A stretch of 64,000 nucleotides of DNA from Colwellia echini (GTDB lineage Bacteria; Pseudomonadota; Gammaproteobacteria; Enterobacterales; Alteromonadaceae), in contig NZ_PJAI02000002.1 in assembly GCF_002843355.2 (NCBI RefSeq), positions 124,001-188,000 on the forward strand, in the 5' to 3' direction. Below are positions 10,737 through 20,131 of the stretch, piece by piece (position 1 is the stretch's first letter; each line of letters begins with the position of its first letter). The notes beneath the pieces are model-generated. The model searched no databases. It saw nothing but the letters and a program-made list of their open reading frames with translations, and was not told the DNA's origin. Both the position numbers and the translations under genes were made by a program.

Positions 10737-11336
10737 TTAACTGACTTGTTTTTGTTCAGCCAGAACATCTACACCTTGCTCTTTTAACAAGCCAACCAAC
10801 TTAATTAATGGTAATCCAATGAGTGTATTCGGATCATCGCCTTCAAGTTTTTTAAATAAACAAATACCTAAACCTTCACTTTTAAAGCTACCTGCACAAT
10901 TGTAGGGTTGTTCAGCTTTAAGGTAATTTTCTATTTCCGTTAAACTTAAATGATTAAAATGCACTATAAAAGGCTCAACTAATGAAACCGCTTTATCTGT
11001 TGCACTGTCATAAACACATAGACCAGTATAAAAGGTAATACTTTTACCGCTAAACTTAGTAAGTTGTATAACGCCGTTTTCAAAATTATGTGGTTTACCT
11101 AAAATTTCGCCCTCACATACTGCAACTTGATCTGAGCCTATAATTAATGCGTTAGGAAATAAGGCGGTAACCGCTTTGGATTTTTCTATAGCAAGACGCT
11201 CTACTAATGCTTGCGGTGTTTCACCCAATTTTTCAGTTTCATCAATATTTGGTTTGGCACATTCAAAAGGAAGTTTTAGCTTTTCTAAAATTGTTTTTCG
11301 AAATGGAGAGGTTGAACCAAGAACTAAGGTTTTCAT
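10737..11336 (-). CDS. yceF: Maf-like nucleoside triphosphate pyrophosphatase (YceF type)
   Basis: Hydrolyses non-canonical NTPs; the YceF branch acts on m7GTP. MKTLVLGSTSPFRKTIL matches the family start (P-loop-like STSP-R), and the catalytic region contains IIGSDQV and AGSFKSEGLG. The longer ORF start at 11360 is rejected because AAGGA lies just upstream of the ATG at 11336 and the homologous N-terminus begins there. 199 residues. Neighbour to yceD-rpmF in divergent orientation, as in E. coli. Confidence 0.93.
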   Translation of the reverse strand: MKTLVLGSTSPFRKTILEKLKLPFECAKPNIDETEKLGETPQALVERLAIEKSKAVTALFPNALIIGSDQVAVCEGEILGKPHNFENGVIQLTKFSGKSITFYTGLCVYDSATDKAVSLVEPFIVHFNHLSLTEIENYLKAEQPYNCAGSFKSEGLGICLFKKLEGDDPNTLIGLPLIKLVGLLKEQGVDVLAEQKQVS

Positions 11337-11521
11337 AGTTATCCTTATATGTATGATCATATTTGATCTATTAATGATCTTTTAAAAAGTATTGTCAGCA
11401 GTTATAATGTGCACGCAGCGTTATTTTGCCAGTAATTGAGAGAGAAATAATCAATTATTATACAATAATTGCTTATATACAGCCTATCTTGTGCTTTTAC
11501 GCAAAATAGTGCAATTTTCTT

Positions 11522-11550
11522 TTGACACTTGCCCTTAGGGGCTATATTAT
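11522..11550 (+). promoter_or_regulatory. sigma70 promoter of the yceD-rpmF-plsX operon
   Basis: TTGACA (11522-11527), exactly 17 bp, then TATTAT (11545-11550). The expected transcription start is within about 10 bp after this, right at the yceD ATG (11560), leaving almost no leader. Confidence 0.8.
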
Positions 11551-11559
11551 GCGCGCCTT

Positions 11560-12072
11560 ATGCAGAATCTTAAACTTCCAATAACAATTAATCCATCCCG
11601 TAGCGCACAACGCAGACTCGTGTGTGAAGGTGTGTTTAAATTGTCGGATATGACTCGACTGCTTGCTGAATGCGAAAGCAGAAGCGAACATGTTCAAGTT
11701 AGTGTTAAGTTTGATGTTGATGAACGTGGTCTGACAGTAATGTCTGGTACAGGTTCGACATTAGTTGCATTAACTTGTCAGCGTTGCAACGATAATTTTG
11801 ATCAGTTACTAGAAGTAGACTTTACTTTTAGTCCTGCTAAAAATGAGGAAGCTGCTGAGAAAATTCCGTCATATTATGACGTAGTCGAATTAGATGAAAA
11901 TGGCGAAGTAAACTTACGTGAATTAGTGGAAGAAGAGTTAATTCTTATGATTCCATTAATCCCTCGGCATGAAATCAAAGATTGTTCAGCTGATGCTGAT
12001 TCAGTTTGGGGTGAGTTGCCAGAGGAAGTTGAAAAACCAAACCCATTTGATGTATTAAAACAATTTAAATAG
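11560..12072 (+). CDS. yceD: YceD/DUF177 protein, 23S rRNA accumulation
   Basis: Conserved protein needed for normal 23S rRNA levels, co-transcribed with rpmF in most bacteria. The start MQNLKLPITINPSRSAQRR aligns with the E. coli start, so the ATG at 11560 is correct although no ribosome-binding site precedes it. A CQRC pair near residue 72 and the C-terminal WGELPEEVEKPNPFDVL motif are family hallmarks. 170 residues. It sits 48 bp upstream of rpmF. The mRNA is predicted leaderless or nearly so. Confidence 0.94.
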   Translation: MQNLKLPITINPSRSAQRRLVCEGVFKLSDMTRLLAECESRSEHVQVSVKFDVDERGLTVMSGTGSTLVALTCQRCNDNFDQLLEVDFTFSPAKNEEAAEKIPSYYDVVELDENGEVNLRELVEEELILMIPLIPRHEIKDCSADADSVWGELPEEVEKPNPFDVLKQFK

Positions 12073-12120
12073 TTAATAAGCATATAGCATTTTAACTTAT
12101 AACCGATTTAGGAGTAACTC

Positions 12121-12291
12121 ATGGCAGTTCAAAAAAGCAAAAAGTCTCGTTCAAGACGTGGCATGCGCCGTTCACATGATGCATTAACAGTAGAAAACTT
12201 ATCAGTAGACCCAGTATCTGGTGAAACGCACCGTCGTCACCACGTAACTGCTGATGGCTTTTACAAAGGCGTTAAAGTAATCGCTAAATAA
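12121..12291 (+). CDS. rpmF: 50S ribosomal protein L32
   Basis: Structural protein of the large ribosomal subunit. The reading frame encodes 56 residues starting [20 protein letters not shown] and ending VKVIAK, the full length of L32. A TAGGAG ribosome site lies 7 bp before the ATG. It is in the usual place between yceD and plsX. Confidence 0.98.
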   Translation: MAVQKSKKSRSRRGMRRSHDALTVENLSVDPVSGETHRRHHVTADGFYKGVKVIAK

Positions 12292-12333
12292 GCGATTACT
12301 TCGTTATTGTAAAATAGTTTAGGCTTACCTCGT

Positions 12334-13395
12334 TTGAGCTTAAATAGTGATCTGACCATCGCGTTAGATGTTATGGGGGGCGATAATGGCCCCTTTATAA
12401 CTATATCTGCAGCAATAATGGCTATTAAAAAACAGCCTGAGTTGCATTTAATTCTTTGTGGTGATGAATCCATCATTACAAATATTCTTGCCCGTTTAAA
12501 AATTCCCAAAGATAAATTAGCTGATCACAAACAGTTAACTATTTACCCGACAAGCCAAGTTGTTCTCATGTCGGATAAGCCTATTGTCGCACTTCGTAAT
12601 AAAAAAGATTCATCAATGCGTAAAGCACTTGACCTTGTTCATGAAGGCCAAGCACAAGCTTGTGTAAGTGCCGGTAACACAGGAGCTTTACTTTCATTAG
12701 CTCACTTTGTTCTCAAAAATATTCAAGGAGTCGAGCGACCAGCACTTATCTCATCATTACCAACTCATGATAACAATAAACATGTTTTTATGCTTGATTT
12801 GGGGGCCAATGTTTTTTGTGACTCACATGTGTTATATCAGTTTGGTGTCATGGGCTCTGTTATGGCTGAGCAGGTCGATGGCATAGAGAAACCAAGAATT
12901 GCATTGCTTAATATGGGCGAAGAAGATATCAAAGGCAGCGACCATATAAAACTCGCAGCGGTTGAGCTGAGTGAAGATAAAGATATTAACTACATAGGCT
13001 TCATTGAAGGATGTGATATTTTTTCAAATAAAGCCGATGTAATTGTTTGTGATGGTTTTGTTGGTAATGTGGCATTAAAAACCTGTGAAGGCGTTGCAAG
13101 ATTAGTTTATCAAAAATCTAAAACTGCATTTAGTGCAAGTTTATTAGCAAAATTATTTGGTTCATTAATAAAACCGAGCTTTAAAAAGCTGTTTAAAACA
13201 ATGAACCCTGATCAATATAATGGCGCAAGTTTGATCGGATTACGCGGTATTGTTGTTAAAAGCCATGGTAATGCCAACGCAACAGCATTTTTAGCCGCGA
13301 TTGAAGAAGCAATTAAAGAAGTTGAAAGGCAAGTGCCAGAAAAAATCAAAGCATCAATAGAATATGGGTTTTCTAACCGCTCATCAACGTTATAA
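12334..13395 (+). CDS. plsX: phosphate acyltransferase PlsX
   Basis: Makes acyl-phosphate from acyl-ACP for phospholipid synthesis; peripheral membrane enzyme. Starts at TTG (LNSDLTIALDVMGGDNGP); E. coli plsX also starts with TTG, and no in-frame ATG precedes the conserved ALDVMGGD. Other signatures are CVSAGNTGAL, MLDLGANV and VCDGFVGNVALK. 353 residues, normal. The usual next gene fabH is missing: 110 bp later fabD begins. Confidence 0.96.
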   Translation: MSLNSDLTIALDVMGGDNGPFITISAAIMAIKKQPELHLILCGDESIITNILARLKIPKDKLADHKQLTIYPTSQVVLMSDKPIVALRNKKDSSMRKALDLVHEGQAQACVSAGNTGALLSLAHFVLKNIQGVERPALISSLPTHDNNKHVFMLDLGANVFCDSHVLYQFGVMGSVMAEQVDGIEKPRIALLNMGEEDIKGSDHIKLAAVELSEDKDINYIGFIEGCDIFSNKADVIVCDGFVGNVALKTCEGVARLVYQKSKTAFSASLLAKLFGSLIKPSFKKLFKTMNPDQYNGASLIGLRGIVVKSHGNANATAFLAAIEEAIKEVERQVPEKIKASIEYGFSNRSSTL

Positions 13396-13505
13396 AATGA
13401 AAACCTTAAAAGTACAAATCCTTACGGAAAGTACACAAAATTTTACGAATAGTTCACGAATATACAATTAATATAACTTAACAAAAACTTAGATAGAGTA
13501 TTAAT

Positions 13506-14444
13506 ATGCAACATAAATTAGCATTCGTTTTTCCAGGTCAAGGTTCACAAACTGTTGCCATGCTCAGTGACTTTGCAGAAAATAGTATTGTACAAGCAAC
13601 TTTTGCAGAATCGTCAAAAGCATTAGGTTATGATTTATGGCAATTGGTTGCACAAGGTCCAGCAGAAAAATTAAATCAAACAAACTTCACACAACCTGCA
13701 TTATTAACTGCGAGTGTCGCTTTATGGCGTGTTTGGCAGGCTGAATCTGATGTAATTCCTGATGTTATGGCAGGACACAGTTTAGGCGAATATTCAGCAT
13801 TAGTATGTGCGGGGGTTATATCTTTGACTGATGCTGTAGTGTTAGTTGAAAAACGTGGTGAATTTATGCAAAGCTGTGTTCCTGCAGGTGTTGGTGCTAT
13901 GGCTGCGGTAATTGGCTTAGCCGATAATGATATTATCAGTGCGTGTAAAGCTGCAGAACAAACACAAGTGGTCTCAGCAGTAAACTTTAATTCACCAGGT
14001 CAAGTTGTTATTGCCGGACACAAAGAAGCAGTAGAGCGTGCGGGTGAGCTTTGTAAAGCTGCAGGCGCTAAACGTGTTTTACCATTACCGGTAAGTGTAC
14101 CATCACATTGTGCATTAATGAGTGATGCAGCAACTAAATTGGCTGTTGAATTAGAAAGTATTACTTTTAATGAACCATTAATTGATGTAATTAATAATGT
14201 AGATGTAGCGAATGAAACTACCGCAGAAGCAATAAAATCAGCGTTAGTAAAACAGTTATATTCACCAGTTCGTTGGAGTGAAACTATCACTCAATTGGCT
14301 GCTGATGGTATAGATAAAGTTGTTGAAGTAGGACCTGGTAAAGTTTTACAAGGGTTAAACAAACGTATTGATAAATCATTGAATAGTATTAGTTTTAATA
14401 CTACAGAGTCATTACAAGCAACCAAAGAGTTAATTAATAGTTAG
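13506..14444 (+). CDS. fabD: malonyl-CoA:ACP transacylase
   Basis: Loads malonate onto acyl carrier protein, supplying all elongation rounds of fatty acid synthesis. FPGQGSQ at the N-terminus, the nucleophile serine in GHSLGEYSALV, the Arg in KRGEFMQ, and the His in PVSVPSHCALM are all present. 312 residues, standard. Its own start has a modest ribosome site. A miniature repeat element begins 16 bp after the stop codon and separates it from fabG. Confidence 0.96.
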   Translation: MQHKLAFVFPGQGSQTVAMLSDFAENSIVQATFAESSKALGYDLWQLVAQGPAEKLNQTNFTQPALLTASVALWRVWQAESDVIPDVMAGHSLGEYSALVCAGVISLTDAVVLVEKRGEFMQSCVPAGVGAMAAVIGLADNDIISACKAAEQTQVVSAVNFNSPGQVVIAGHKEAVERAGELCKAAGAKRVLPLPVSVPSHCALMSDAATKLAVELESITFNEPLIDVINNVDVANETTAEAIKSALVKQLYSPVRWSETITQLAADGIDKVVEVGPGKVLQGLNKRIDKSLNSISFNTTESLQATKELINS

Positions 14445-14460
14445 ATTATGTTTATTAAAT

Positions 14461-14656
14461 AACCTGAATTCGGGATAAGCAAAATGCTACAACAGCGCTA
14501 ATTATGCGTATTTCTGCGTTGTGAAAACTCCCAATAACCAGTTATTGGCTTCGTTTTCTCGCCTTGAACTACGAATAATTAAAACTATTGTAGAGGTGTA
14601 ACAATAACTAATTGATATTATTAGGTTATACATATTCATTATCCCGAGTTCAGGTT
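14461..14656. mobile_element. 196-bp MITE-like inverted-repeat element between fabD and fabG
   Basis: Ends AACCTGAATTCGGGATAA (14461-14478) and TTATCCCGAGTTCAGGTT (14639-14656) are inverted repeats with one mismatch, flanked on both sides by AAAT (14457-14460 and 14657-14660), a likely 4-bp target duplication. No coding capacity. An internal perfect hairpin CCAATAAC-CA-GTTATTGG (14531-14548), extended by GAAAAC/GTTTTC, gives it strong folding potential. It is probably moved by a transposase encoded elsewhere. Confidence 0.75.
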
Positions 14657-14775
14657 AAATAGTTTCTTCTATTGTAAATAGATGCTTATTCATTAATGAA
14701 GTGTATCAATTTACAGTTGGTAAGAGTTCACTATAAAACATCATCGTAAATACAATAAAAATAGTAGGGAATAAT

Positions 14776-15522
14776 ATGTTTTCTTTAGAAGGTAAGATCG
14801 CACTAGTGACAGGCGCAAGCCGTGGTATTGGTAAAGCAATAGCGACTCAATTACAAACACTTGGTGCAACTGTTATTGGTACTGCGACATCAGAAAATGG
14901 TGCTGCAAAAATTTCAGAATACTTGACCGCTGATAATGGCCAGGGCATGGGCTTAGTACTTAATGTAACAAACGACGAATCAATTGCTGATATGTTTACT
15001 GCAATTAAAGATACCTATGGCTCGATTGATATTTTAGTTAATAATGCAGGTATTACCCGTGATAACTTATTCATGCGCATGAAAGATGAAGAATGGCATG
15101 ATATTATTGAAACTAACTTAACGTCTGTTTTCAAAGTGAGCAAAGCTGCTATTCGTCCTATGATGAAAAAGCGTACTGGTCGCATCATCAATATCGGCTC
15201 AGTTGTTGGTACTATGGGTAATGCAGGTCAAGTAAACTATGCAACCGCTAAAGCTGGTTTATTAGGTTTTACTAAAGCCTTAGCCCGTGAAGTAGCTTCT
15301 CGTGGTATTACGGTAAATACCGTTGCTCCAGGTTTTATTGACACAGACATGACACAAACGCTTACAGATGAACAAAAAGAAGGGATTTTTTCTCAAGTTC
15401 CAGCTAACCGTTTAGGCAAACCTGAAGAAATTGCGAGCACAGTGGCGTTTTTAGCTTCTGATGCGGCAGCTTATGTTACCGGTGAAACTATCCATGTGAA
15501 TGGTGGTATGTATATGGTGTAA
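14776..15522 (+). CDS. fabG: 3-oxoacyl-[ACP] reductase
   Basis: NADPH-dependent reduction of beta-ketoacyl-ACP in fatty acid elongation. Short-chain dehydrogenase fold: cofactor motif TGASRGIGKAIA, NNAGITRDN, catalytic Ser near GSVVGTMG, and the Tyr-x3-Lys pair in VNYATAKAG. 248 residues, full length. Because a repeat element and 330 bp lie between fabD and fabG, it may have its own promoter. A TAGGGA ribosome site precedes the ATG. Confidence 0.97.
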   Translation: MFSLEGKIALVTGASRGIGKAIATQLQTLGATVIGTATSENGAAKISEYLTADNGQGMGLVLNVTNDESIADMFTAIKDTYGSIDILVNNAGITRDNLFMRMKDEEWHDIIETNLTSVFKVSKAAIRPMMKKRTGRIINIGSVVGTMGNAGQVNYATAKAGLLGFTKALAREVASRGITVNTVAPGFIDTDMTQTLTDEQKEGIFSQVPANRLGKPEEIASTVAFLASDAAAYVTGETIHVNGGMYMV

Positions 15523-15682
15523 GCCTCTATTTTTAAGGCTTACATTGTTTTTTAATCATATTTTTCAATAGCGAAACAGGTTCGACCAGTTTAAAAAAGT
15601 GAATTAGATGCTTGCATGGCAGGCTTTTGACGAATACACTACACGCAATTTGAAAAACTGTACTTTCAGTAAAGGAAATAAA

Positions 15683-15916
15683 ATGAGTAATATCGAAGAA
15701 CGCGTAAAAAAAATCACAGTTGAACAGCTTGGTGTTAGTGAAGCAGAAGTTAAAATTGATTCATCTTTCGTTGATGATTTAGGTGCTGACTCACTAGATA
15801 CAGTTGAATTAGTTATGGCGTTAGAAGAAGAATTTGATACTGAAATTCCTGACGAAGAAGCAGAAAAAATCACAACTGTTCAAGCAGCTATTGATTACGT
15901 TACTGCTAACCAGTAA
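15683..15916 (+). CDS. acpP: acyl carrier protein
   Basis: Carries growing acyl chains on a phosphopantetheine attached to the serine of [10 protein letters not shown] (Ser36). 77 residues, very acidic, as expected. The start at 15683 ([10 protein letters not shown]) is chosen over an upstream ATG at 15608 because AAAGGA lies 6 bp before it and the family begins here. A strong terminator follows immediately, so much of its mRNA is probably monocistronic, consistent with the high abundance of ACP. Confidence 0.98.
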   Translation: MSNIEERVKKITVEQLGVSEAEVKIDSSFVDDLGADSLDTVELVMALEEEFDTEIPDEEAEKITTVQAAIDYVTANQ

Positions 15917-15956
15917 TTGTTAAATAAGTTTGAGTAATCGAACTTAAAAAAATAAT

Positions 15957-15998
15957 AAAAGCGGTATACTTTATTACAAGTGACCGCTTTTTTTTTAT
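15957..15998 (+). terminator. intrinsic terminator after acpP
   Basis: AAAAGCGGT pairs with ACCGCTTTT and runs into more than eight T. It isolates acpP from fabF. Confidence 0.88.
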
Positions 15999-16119
15999 GT
16001 TTAAGATGACAATATTACCTGATTGAAGACCCTCTCGTTATCTATTCTAGAGATTGCATCTTAATGTATATTAGGTATGTATTAGCGCATACAATTAAAT
16101 TTTCGGAGACCGTGCTGTT

Positions 16120-17355
16120 ATGAGACGTGTAGTAGTTACTGGTATGGGGATGATTAGCCCATTAGCCAACACCGCAGAAGAAACATGGCAAAACTTGCTA
16201 CTTGGTAAAAGTGGCATAGGTAATATTGATCATTTTGATACGACAGATTATCCAACCAAATTTGCAGGTTTAGTTAAAGACTTTGATGCGCAAAACTATA
16301 TGGAACGAAAAGAAGCCAAGAAAATGGATCTTTTTATTCAGTATGGTATTGCTGCGGGTGTTCAAGCGTTTAATGACTCTGGTCTTGAAGTTACTGAACA
16401 AAATGCACCGCGTATCGGTGTTGCTATAGGCTCAGGTATTGGCGGTTTGGGTTTGATTGAAGAAAATCATACCAAATTGTTGAACACAGGGAGTCCTCGT
16501 AAATTATCACCTTTTTTTGTACCTTCAACCATCATAAATATGATTGCTGGTCATTTATCAATTATGTGTGGTTTACAAGGTCCTAATATTGCCATTACTA
16601 CTGCTTGTACGAGTGGTGTACACAATATTGGTCACGCAGCGCGAATGATTGCATACGGTGATGCTGATGCAATGGTTGCGGGTGGCGCTGAAAAAGCCTC
16701 AACAACTTTAGGTATGGGGGGTTTTGGCGCAGCACGAGCTTTGTCTCGTCGTAATGATGATCCACAAGCTGCTTCTCGTCCATGGGACAAAGACCGAGAT
16801 GGCTTTGTACTTGGTGATGGTGCAGGTGTAATTGTTGTTGAAGAATATGAACACGCAAAAGCACGTGGTGCTAAAATTTATGCTGAGCTTGTCGGATTTG
16901 GTATGAGCGGCGACGCTTACCATATGACTTCACCACCAGAAAATGGTGATGGTGCGGCACGCGCCATGCAAAATGCCATCAATGATGCGAAAGTAGATAT
17001 TAACAATATTGGTTATATCAATGCACACGGCACTTCAACTAATGCGGGTGATATTGCTGAAACTAACGCGGTTAAATCAGTTTTTGGTGCACAAGCTTAT
17101 AATGTACTTATGGGATCAACTAAGTCAATGACAGGTCATTTATTAGGTGCAGCGGGTTCAATAGAAGCTATATTTAGTATTCAAGCATTAATGAATAACC
17201 AAGTACCGCCAACTATCAATTTAGATAATCCTGGCGAAGGTTGTGATTTAGATTATATTGCGGGTTCAGCGCGGGATGTTGAACTTGATTATGTATTATG
17301 TAACTCATTTGGCTTTGGTGGCACTAACGGCTCATTAATCTTTAAAAAAGTTTAA
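16120..17355 (+). CDS. fabF: 3-oxoacyl-[ACP] synthase II
   Basis: Condenses malonyl-ACP with acyl-ACP; in gammaproteobacteria it also adjusts membrane unsaturation at low temperature. Catalytic Cys in [12 protein letters not shown], His in [12 protein letters not shown] and His in [12 protein letters not shown]. 411 residues, full length. GGAG lies upstream of the ATG. It follows acpP across a terminator and so needs its own promoter in 16000-16110. A terminator follows. Confidence 0.97.
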   Translation: MRRVVVTGMGMISPLANTAEETWQNLLLGKSGIGNIDHFDTTDYPTKFAGLVKDFDAQNYMERKEAKKMDLFIQYGIAAGVQAFNDSGLEVTEQNAPRIGVAIGSGIGGLGLIEENHTKLLNTGSPRKLSPFFVPSTIINMIAGHLSIMCGLQGPNIAITTACTSGVHNIGHAARMIAYGDADAMVAGGAEKASTTLGMGGFGAARALSRRNDDPQAASRPWDKDRDGFVLGDGAGVIVVEEYEHAKARGAKIYAELVGFGMSGDAYHMTSPPENGDGAARAMQNAINDAKVDINNIGYINAHGTSTNAGDIAETNAVKSVFGAQAYNVLMGSTKSMTGHLLGAAGSIEAIFSIQALMNNQVPPTINLDNPGEGCDLDYIAGSARDVELDYVLCNSFGFGGTNGSLIFKKV

Positions 17356-17437
17356 TGTAGTTAGCTACCGGCAGTTAATCAATTTAATAGTAAGTTTCTA
17401 AATAGTAAGTTACTAAATGACTTGAAAAAGTCAGAAT

Positions 17438-17482
17438 AAGCCTGAATACTAGCTTCATATAAAGCAGTCTTCAGGCTTTTTT
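17438..17482 (+). terminator. intrinsic terminator after fabF
   Basis: AAGCCTGAA and TTCAGGCTT pair around a 23-nt loop, followed by a T-run. Confidence 0.75.
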
Positions 17483-17525
17483 ATATTATTAACTTTAACT
17501 TATTAATATTATATAGCGATCTTAA

Positions 17526-18332
17526 ATGAATTATTGCTCTGTAAATGGTCAACAACAAACTGAAATAGCAATTCTCGATAGAGGTCTTGCTTACGGTGAT
17601 GGTATTTTTACTACCGCTAAAATTGAACAGGGAAAAATCGTTTTATTAGAAAAACATATTGAGCGCTTAATTGAGGGTTGTTATAAGCTTAAAATACACT
17701 TGCCAAATCATGTTAATTTAACAGAGCAATTAAAAAGTGTTGCTCAAGGTTATACAAAAGCGGTTTTAAAAGTAATGATCACCGCAGGCAGCGGGGGGCG
17801 AGGGTATTCAAGATTAGGGCTAGATAATAACGACACAAATATAATTATTGTGATCAGTGATTTTCCTCATCATTATAACCAAATGGCGAAAGCAGGAATA
17901 ACTTTAGGCATTAGCAAGCAACAGCTTTCAACAAGTACAATGCTTTGTGGCCTTAAGCATCTTAATAGGCTTGAACAAGTATTATTAAAAGCGGAAGTTG
18001 ATGATCGCCATGAAGATGACTTGATTGTTACTAATGCTTACGGATACGTAATTGAAGCAATAAGCTCAAATTTCTTTTATTACCTTGATGGACAATTATG
18101 TACCCCTGAGCTTTTAACCTCGGGTGTTGATGGTATCATCAGACAAACTATTATCACTCATAATCCTCAGATCAATATTCGTAAAACACAACTTGAGGAG
18201 CTTGAACAAGCGCAAAGCATGTTTATTTGTAATGCATTAATGGGCATAATACCCGTTAAAACGTATAATAATCATCAGTTAACCCATACTCCGGTGGTTA
18301 TGCTTCAACAACAAATGCAAGGCCTTATCTAG
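17526..18332 (+). CDS. pabC: aminodeoxychorismate lyase
   Basis: PLP enzyme that releases 4-aminobenzoate from aminodeoxychorismate for folate synthesis. Class IV aminotransferase fold: LDRGLAYGDGIFTT at the N-terminus and GLKHLNRLEQVL with the PLP-binding Lys. 268 residues, standard length. The order fabF-pabC-mltG-tmk-holB is the classical gammaproteobacterial one, and the downstream genes are closely spaced. Confidence 0.94.
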   Translation: MNYCSVNGQQQTEIAILDRGLAYGDGIFTTAKIEQGKIVLLEKHIERLIEGCYKLKIHLPNHVNLTEQLKSVAQGYTKAVLKVMITAGSGGRGYSRLGLDNNDTNIIIVISDFPHHYNQMAKAGITLGISKQQLSTSTMLCGLKHLNRLEQVLLKAEVDDRHEDDLIVTNAYGYVIEAISSNFFYYLDGQLCTPELLTSGVDGIIRQTIITHNPQINIRKTQLEELEQAQSMFICNALMGIIPVKTYNNHQLTHTPVVMLQQQMQGLI

Positions 18333-18375
18333 CGTCATATATTTTGATTTCTTATTTTCTGCGAAAGGAACGTGC

Positions 18376-19386
18376 GTGTTAAAAAAACTTATCCTCATTA
18401 CTTTACTCATATTGATAGCTTCACTTGGAACAATTACTTATCAATTAGATAAAGCACTGAACCAACCTTTGGCTATGAGCGAAAGTAGTTTTATTCATAT
18501 AAAGTCAGGTAGCTCCATAGGTACTTTGGCAACCCTTTTAGTTCAGAAAAAATGGATTTCAACGCCACTTTGGTTGAAAGGTTATGGTCGTATATTTCCT
18601 GAAAAAGCAAAGATTAAAGCAGGTATGTACTCTGTAGCGAAGGGAACCACGTTAGCACAGTTATTAATGCAACTTGTTAACGGTAAAGAACACCAATTTT
18701 CGGTGACTTTGATTGAAGGTACACGCTTTAAAGATGCCTTAGCGATACTTGCAATGCATCCGTATATTAAACAAACTATTCACAGTGATTCTGTTAGTCA
18801 AATAGCAACAAAGTTAGGCATTGACACTGAAAACCCAGAAGGGTGGTTATTTCCAGATACGTATGCATTTACTGCTGGAACAACAGATATAACAATACTT
18901 AAACGTGCATATAATAATATGGAAGTGCAGCTAAATAACGCATGGCAAAATCGGGCTGATAACTTACCATATAAAACCCCTTATCAAGCACTGATAATGG
19001 CTTCCATTATTGAAAAAGAAACCAGTTATATTGCGGAACAACCCATTATCTCTTCAGTTTTTATGAACCGTTTAAACAAAAGAATGCGCCTGCAAACTGA
19101 TCCAACTGTTATTTATGGTTTAGGTGAACGATATCAGGGCGATATAACTAGTGCACATTTACGAGAAAAAACAGCGTATAATACATACCGCATAAATGGT
19201 TTACCACCTACACCTATTGCCATGGTTGGATTATCGGCTATCAAAGCAACATTAAACCCTGCAACAACAGATTATTTTTATTTTGTTAGTGGCGGTAATG
19301 GAAAGCATGTTTTTAGTAAAACACTAAGTGAACATAACCGCGCGGTGAGAGATTACTTAAAACAACAAAAATTAATGAACAAATAA
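18376..19386 (+). CDS. mltG: endolytic murein transglycosylase MltG
   Basis: Inner-membrane enzyme that cuts nascent peptidoglycan strands and sets glycan length. One N-terminal membrane helix (residues about 5-24), then the YceG domain with catalytic Glu in MASIIEKET and the late motif INGLPPTPIAMVG. Starts at GTG (18376) behind AAAGGA; no better start exists. 336 residues, as in E. coli. Confidence 0.95.
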   Translation: MLKKLILITLLILIASLGTITYQLDKALNQPLAMSESSFIHIKSGSSIGTLATLLVQKKWISTPLWLKGYGRIFPEKAKIKAGMYSVAKGTTLAQLLMQLVNGKEHQFSVTLIEGTRFKDALAILAMHPYIKQTIHSDSVSQIATKLGIDTENPEGWLFPDTYAFTAGTTDITILKRAYNNMEVQLNNAWQNRADNLPYKTPYQALIMASIIEKETSYIAEQPIISSVFMNRLNKRMRLQTDPTVIYGLGERYQGDITSAHLREKTAYNTYRINGLPPTPIAMVGLSAIKATLNPATTDYFYFVSGGNGKHVFSKTLSEHNRAVRDYLKQQKLMNK

Positions 19387-19469
19387 AGTGTCAGTAGGCT
19401 AACGTAAATAGCGTATTCATTTTAATGTTTCACTCATCAAATAAATCGTCTAAAGGTTAAAGTTTAACT

Positions 19470-20126
19470 ATGTCTACAGGGTCTAAAAGCTATACAGGGA
19501 AATTTATAGTCATTGAAGGAATGGAAGGCGCAGGCAAATCCTCCGCAATTACCATTATTGAGAAAATCCTCACCGAGCAAGGTATCGATTACATTAATAC
19601 TCGAGAGCCAGGCGGTACACCGTTAGCTGAATCATTACGTGACATGGTAAAATCGGTCAGTCATGACGAAAAGCTTACCGTAGAAACCGAATTATTACTA
19701 ATGTACGCAAGTCGTAGTCAATTACTGGCCAATAAAATACTACCGGCGTTGGCAGCAGGTAAGTGGGTCATTGGTGATAGACATGATCTAAGTTCTCGTG
19801 CTTATCAAGGTGGTGGACGAGGCTTTGACGAAAATACGATGAATACCATTCGTGAAATAACACTAAAAGGCTTTGCTCCCGATTTAACCCTCTACTTAGA
19901 TATAGATCCACATATTGGGTTATCTCGCGCAAAAGCACGAGGTGATTTAGATCGTATAGAGCTAGAGCAAATGGACTTTTTTGTTCGAGTTCATAATAAA
20001 TATCGTGAGTTAGCAGCACAAGATCAAACTATTATTACTCTTGATGCCACGAAAACTATGGTGCGGGTGCATCAGGATATAGAAAAATCCATATTAGCTT
20101 TTATCGCCCAAACAAACGAAAATTAA
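19470..20126 (+). CDS. tmk: thymidylate kinase
   Basis: Phosphorylates dTMP to dTDP. P-loop EGMEGAGKSS, the DRX-like REPGGTPLAE, and the YQGGGRG region near the lid. 218 residues, about normal. Lies 5 bp before holB, with which it is surely co-transcribed. Confidence 0.96.
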   Translation: MSTGSKSYTGKFIVIEGMEGAGKSSAITIIEKILTEQGIDYINTREPGGTPLAESLRDMVKSVSHDEKLTVETELLLMYASRSQLLANKILPALAAGKWVIGDRHDLSSRAYQGGGRGFDENTMNTIREITLKGFAPDLTLYLDIDPHIGLSRAKARGDLDRIELEQMDFFVRVHNKYRELAAQDQTIITLDATKTMVRVHQDIEKSILAFIAQTNEN

Positions 20127-20131
20127 TAACT

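Noticed and set aside
15608-15682. Upstream start for acpP
   Set aside because: ACP begins at [10 protein letters not shown] with AAAGGA before it; the extension is not conserved.
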